The notes below the pieces were generated by a model, which saw only the letters and a program-made list of their open reading frames with translations, did not search any database and was not told the DNA's origin. A stretch of DNA of 64,000 nucleotides from Acidimicrobiaceae bacterium (GTDB taxonomy: Bacteria > Actinomycetota > Acidimicrobiia > Acidimicrobiales > Aldehydirespiratoraceae). The position numbers and the translations under genes are program-made. Of this stretch, positions 59,198-64,000 are shown in pieces. The stretch covers positions 1-64,000 of the forward strand of contig VYCW01000012.1 in assembly GCA_009843735.1 (NCBI GenBank), given 5' to 3'. Each line of letters starts with the position of its first letter. The stretch's first letter is position 1.

Positions 59198-60414
59198 AGT
59201 TGGCGCGGGGCCGCCGCCAGCCCGCCCCCCGCGCCCACTTCTTTTGGAGGTTCGTATTCCCCGCGGTAGTGGTGGCCGCGGGGCTAGTGGTCCTACTCCT
59301 GGCCCGGGAGGGCGGCCGGGCCGTTCTCGACACGAGGTTCGAGACGGTCCACGAGGAGATCGTCCTGCAGCCCGACGAGCCGGGGTATCTGGAGCTGGTG
59401 GGGGTCACGCCGACGCTGCTGTCGCTCCACACCGACCACGGCGAGCTGGCCGGTGTGGCCTTCATGGCCAGCACCGGCATCGACGCGGGGGGCGGCATCG
59501 TGCTGCTGCCTGCCGATCTGCTGGTCACCCCCGAGGTCGGGGCCGCCGAGCAGGGCGAGCTCATCTCCGAGGTGTACGCCCGGGGAGGCGCCGAGGCCGT
59601 CGAGGTGGTCGCCGAGGAGCTCTTCGGGATCGGGTTCGACGACGTGGAGGAGATCACCACCGAGTCGCTGGCCGACAGCATCGGTCCGGCCGAGCCTCTG
59701 CCCTACCTGCTGGTGGACGACCTCTCGGAGGCGGATTCGGGGGGCGCCCAGCGGGTGGTGTACGAGGCCGGCACCTACGAGTTCTCCGCCACCGATGCGG
59801 CCATGGTGTACGCCTTCAGGAACGCGGACGAGGCCGATGTCAACCGGCTGGAGCGTCAGCGCATCCTTTGGGAGTCGTGGCTCGGGGTCATCGGGCGCTC
59901 CACCGACGCGGCCGCGGCTGCCCCGCCGGCGTCGTCGCCCCTGTCGCCGTTCCTGCGGGTCCTCGGCTCCGGCACCGCGGTGGTGGAGGTTCCGCCCCTG
60001 CAGTCCCTTCTGGTCGACCCGGCCTCGCCGCCCCGCTACACCCTCGGCGCTGACGGCCGGTCCTGGCTGCGTGACCGGGCCCTGGAGCTGGTGCCCTGGC
60101 CCCGCCAGCCGGAGTCCTTCCAGCGGCCCCGGGTCCAGCTGCTCGACGGCACGGGCGATCCGTCCATCCGCGACGCCCTGGTCGACGACGTGATCGCGGC
60201 CGGCGGGGTCATCACCGTCATCGGCAACGCCGCCGAGTTTGGCGTTGAGACCACCCACTTCGCCTACCATCGCGCCGATCTCGTGAACGACCCCTTCACC
60301 AACACCATCGCCATCGTGCTCGGCGTCGACATGGCCCTCATCGAGTTGGGCGAGGACACCCCTGATGTGGTTGACATAACCGTGACTGTCGGACGGGACC
60401 AGGCGGCCCGGTGA
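59185..60414 (+). CDS. Membrane-anchored LCP-like / LytR C-terminal domain protein
   Basis: N-terminal TM; degenerate LCP-like region (GIDAGGGIVLLPADLLV...); C-terminal RVQLLDGTGDPSIRDALVDDVIAAGGVITVIGNAAEFGVETTHFAYH resembles LytR_C. Confidence 0.65.
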   Translation: MRPLKLARGRRQPAPRAHFFWRFVFPAVVVAAGLVVLLLAREGGRAVLDTRFETVHEEIVLQPDEPGYLELVGVTPTLLSLHTDHGELAGVAFMASTGIDAGGGIVLLPADLLVTPEVGAAEQGELISEVYARGGAEAVEVVAEELFGIGFDDVEEITTESLADSIGPAEPLPYLLVDDLSEADSGGAQRVVYEAGTYEFSATDAAMVYAFRNADEADVNRLERQRILWESWLGVIGRSTDAAAAAPPASSPLSPFLRVLGSGTAVVEVPPLQSLLVDPASPPRYTLGADGRSWLRDRALELVPWPRQPESFQRPRVQLLDGTGDPSIRDALVDDVIAAGGVITVIGNAAEFGVETTHFAYHRADLVNDPFTNTIAIVLGVDMALIELGEDTPDVVDITVTVGRDQAAR

Positions 60415-60838
60415 CATCAGGCGCCAACGCGGCCGGACTGGCGGGCTCCGCAGACCCTGCCGGGCGACCGCCCGCGATCACCGATGGTGCCTACGCACGG
60501 CGCTGGGCGATGGCCGCCGCCGCGGCCGCCGACGAGCGCAAGGGCGTCGACACCGTGGTCATCGACGTCGGCGATGTGCTGGTGGTGACCGACCTGTTCG
60601 TGATCACCCACGGCAACAACGCCCGCCAGGTGAGAGCCATCACCGAGGGCGTCGAGGAGAGCCTGAAGGCGGCGGGCGGGCCGCCGCCGCTTCGCATCGA
60701 GGGCGCCGACGACCGCCAGTGGGTGCTCCTCGACTACGGGCCCTTCGTGGTGCACGTCTTCGACGCAGAGCGGCGAGACCTGTACCAGCTTGAGCGGCTC
60801 TGGGGCGATTGCCCGCTGCTCGACTGGCGGGCCGCTGG

Positions 60839-60842
<4 letters not shown>
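60411..60842 (+). CDS. rsfS: Ribosomal silencing factor RsfS
   Basis: [71 protein letters not shown]. Confidence 0.96.
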
Positions 60843-62494
<1,652 letters not shown>

Positions 62495-62519
62495 AACGCC
62501 GGTCCCAGCCGGAGCCCTT

Positions 62520-63005
62520 TCAGGGCCTCGCGGGCGTTCCGGGGAACGCCACCGGATCCTGGCCGTCTCCGATCACCGGGCGCTGCCAGTGCGTGTAGTC
62601 GGAGACGGTGTCGGCCACGTCTCTCCACTCCGCAGGATTCCAGCCCTCGGCGGCCGCGCTGACCGCGCCGTTCTGCAGCACGAAGGCGAACGCAGGCAGG
62701 GTGTCGAGCCCTAGCGCGGCCGGCACCCGGCGGTCGGGGTCGGCGAAAGTGAGGATCTCCTGGGCGTACGGTCCGAGGAAGCGCCGGGCGTCGTCGGGGC
62801 CGCAGGCCACCACCCAGCAGGTCCGGCATCCGGCCTCGGCGTAGGTGACCAGGATCCGCCTTGCGGTGTGCAGGATCCAGGCGCTCTCGTTGGTGTAGGG
62901 GTCGAGCAGCACCGGCAGCAGCGGGAACGTTGTGAGCCAGGAGGACAGCGGCCTGGCCTTGCCTCCGAGCGGATCCAGTTCAAGATCGAGCGAGACGGCG
63001 GTCAC
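62520..63005 (-). CDS. Hypothetical protein (thioredoxin-like appearance)
   Basis: GTG-start [87 protein letters not shown]. Confidence 0.6.
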   Translation of the reverse strand: MTAVSLDLELDPLGGKARPLSSWLTTFPLLPVLLDPYTNESAWILHTARRILVTYAEAGCRTCWVVACGPDDARRFLGPYAQEILTFADPDRRVPAALGLDTLPAFAFVLQNGAVSAAAEGWNPAEWRDVADTVSDYTHWQRPVIGDGQDPVAFPGTPARP

Positions 63006-63063
63006 GAGGCCAACGCTAGCGGTTGTGTCCTTCCGGTCGGCGGGTCTCTTGCCGGCTCGGCTG

Positions 63064-63112
63064 TTCCGGCCGGCGGGTCCTGTCGCCACCCACCGGCCTG
63101 GCGGGTCGCGTC
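63064..63112 (+). repeat. Structured intergenic repeat, copy 2 (short form)
   Basis: TTCCGGCCGGCGGGTCCTGTCGCCACCCACCGGCCTGGCGGGTCGCGTC; same blocks as 47273-47294 and 47351-47378 without the intervening segment. Confidence 0.65.
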
Positions 63113-63148
63113 CGGTGCGGCCTGGTGGCTGTTGCGTACGATCGGGGG

Positions 63149-63874
63149 GTGCATCCGATCGAGCGGCTGCGGTATGTGGCCCGGGCTGGCGCGGTGCCGG
63201 TGGGGCCTCTGGTGCGGGAGGCGGCCGCCGCGCTGTCGTCGTTCGCCGACGACCCCAAGGGCCTGCTCACGTCGTGCCGCCGGCTGCTGGACCGCCGCCG
63301 CGACTGCGGGCCTCTGGTGTGGTTGGCGGCCCGGATGCTCTCGGCCATGGACCCCCGCGCCGAGGCGGCCAGGGTGGTATCGGAGTTGGACGCCGACCCC
63401 ACCGGACGGGTGCTGGAGCGCGGGCTGGACACCCTGGCGACCGGGTCGAGCGTTCTCACGGTGGGGGAGTTGGGCGCATTCGCCGCAGCACTACAGGACC
63501 GGCCCGACGTGCGGTGGATGGAGGCCGACGATCCCGAGGCTGGCGCCGGGGCCGATCTGGTCCTCATGGCCAGTGACTGCGCGGGCCCGTCGCATGCGCT
63601 GGTGGCGACCGAAGCGGTGGCGGCTGCCGAGACGGCCCGCGACCGAGGCACGCCGGTGTGGCTGGTGACGGGGGCGGGCCGGATCCTGCCGGAACCGATG
63701 TGGGACCTGCTAAGCGCCCGTCATCGCTTCGAAGACCCGTCCATGCACGGTCTGGCCGTGTTGGACCTGCACCGCTTCGTCACCCGGGTAGCGACCCCGT
63801 CGGGCCTGCGAACCCCCGCCGAGGCAGTCCGGTCGTCCGACTGCCCCATCGTCCCCGAACTCTTCACCCCATGA
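63149..63874 (+). CDS. Hypothetical protein, possibly eIF-2B/translation initiation factor 2-like fold
   Basis: GTG start; GADLVLMASDCAGPSHALVATEAVAAAETARDRGTPVWLVTGAGRILPEPMWDL loosely resembles IF-2B C-terminal domain. Confidence 0.5.
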   Translation: MHPIERLRYVARAGAVPVGPLVREAAAALSSFADDPKGLLTSCRRLLDRRRDCGPLVWLAARMLSAMDPRAEAARVVSELDADPTGRVLERGLDTLATGSSVLTVGELGAFAAALQDRPDVRWMEADDPEAGAGADLVLMASDCAGPSHALVATEAVAAAETARDRGTPVWLVTGAGRILPEPMWDLLSARHRFEDPSMHGLAVLDLHRFVTRVATPSGLRTPAEAVRSSDCPIVPELFTP

Positions 63875-63917
63875 CCGGCCACGACCGCGGCAGCACCGGC
63901 CGCAACTGGTTGCTCCC

Positions 63918-64000
63918 ATGACGGGGCTGGACCGGTTCGAGGGGCGGCCGGGGGCCCGGGACGGGTACTGGCCCTCGGCGTGGCCGGCAGAGTGCGGCGG
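63918..64000 (+). CDS. Start of an unidentified ORF running off the window
   Basis: ATG at 63918, open to the end: MTGLDRFEGRPGARDGYWPSAWPAECGG; too short to identify. Confidence 0.3.
   Translation, partial: MTGLDRFEGRPGARDGYWPSAWPAECG

Overview
High-GC, densely packed chromosomal window, actinobacterial in style. I infer Acidimicrobiia or a relative from gene order and protein flavour; I have no phylogeny. About 64 protein-coding genes and 2 tRNA genes can be supported. Most of the window is conserved core: moeA/moaA/moaC, tlyA-nadK-recN-pyrG-nudix-xerD, scpA/scpB/pseudouridine synthase/tyrA/aroA/cmk/plsC, ispH, tig-clpP-clpX-folC-ndk, mreBCD-PBP2-rodA, radical SAM pair-rne-rplU-rpmA-obgE-proB, murJ-pspA, proA, moxR-VWA, class II DAHP synthase, sigma factor, nadD-LCP/LytR_C-rsfS, and class I fumarase. 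I see no CRISPR array, prophage, transposase, restriction or defence locus, and no BGC megasynthase. The more unusual content is: (i) a bacterial ERG4/ERG24/DHCR7-type sterol reductase-like gene directly beside tRNA-Ala, with a 25-bp duplication over its start codon; (ii) a divergent cluster of C-N hydrolases (carbamoylase-type hydrolase, two alpha/beta hydrolases, Rid protein, small protein, amidase) near an ammonium transporter, possibly an uncharacterised N-compound catabolic module; (iii) structured, repeated intergenic elements, including a rpmA-obgE leader with mutually exclusive hairpins and a second related copy about 16 kb away; (iv) a CRP/FNR-like palindrome upstream of nadD; (v) a MoxR/VWA (CoxD/CoxE-like) pair without CO dehydrogenase genes nearby. 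The first 51 bases are poly-C, probably an assembly or sequencing artefact that truncates plsY. All functional calls come from reading translated motifs; no searches were run.
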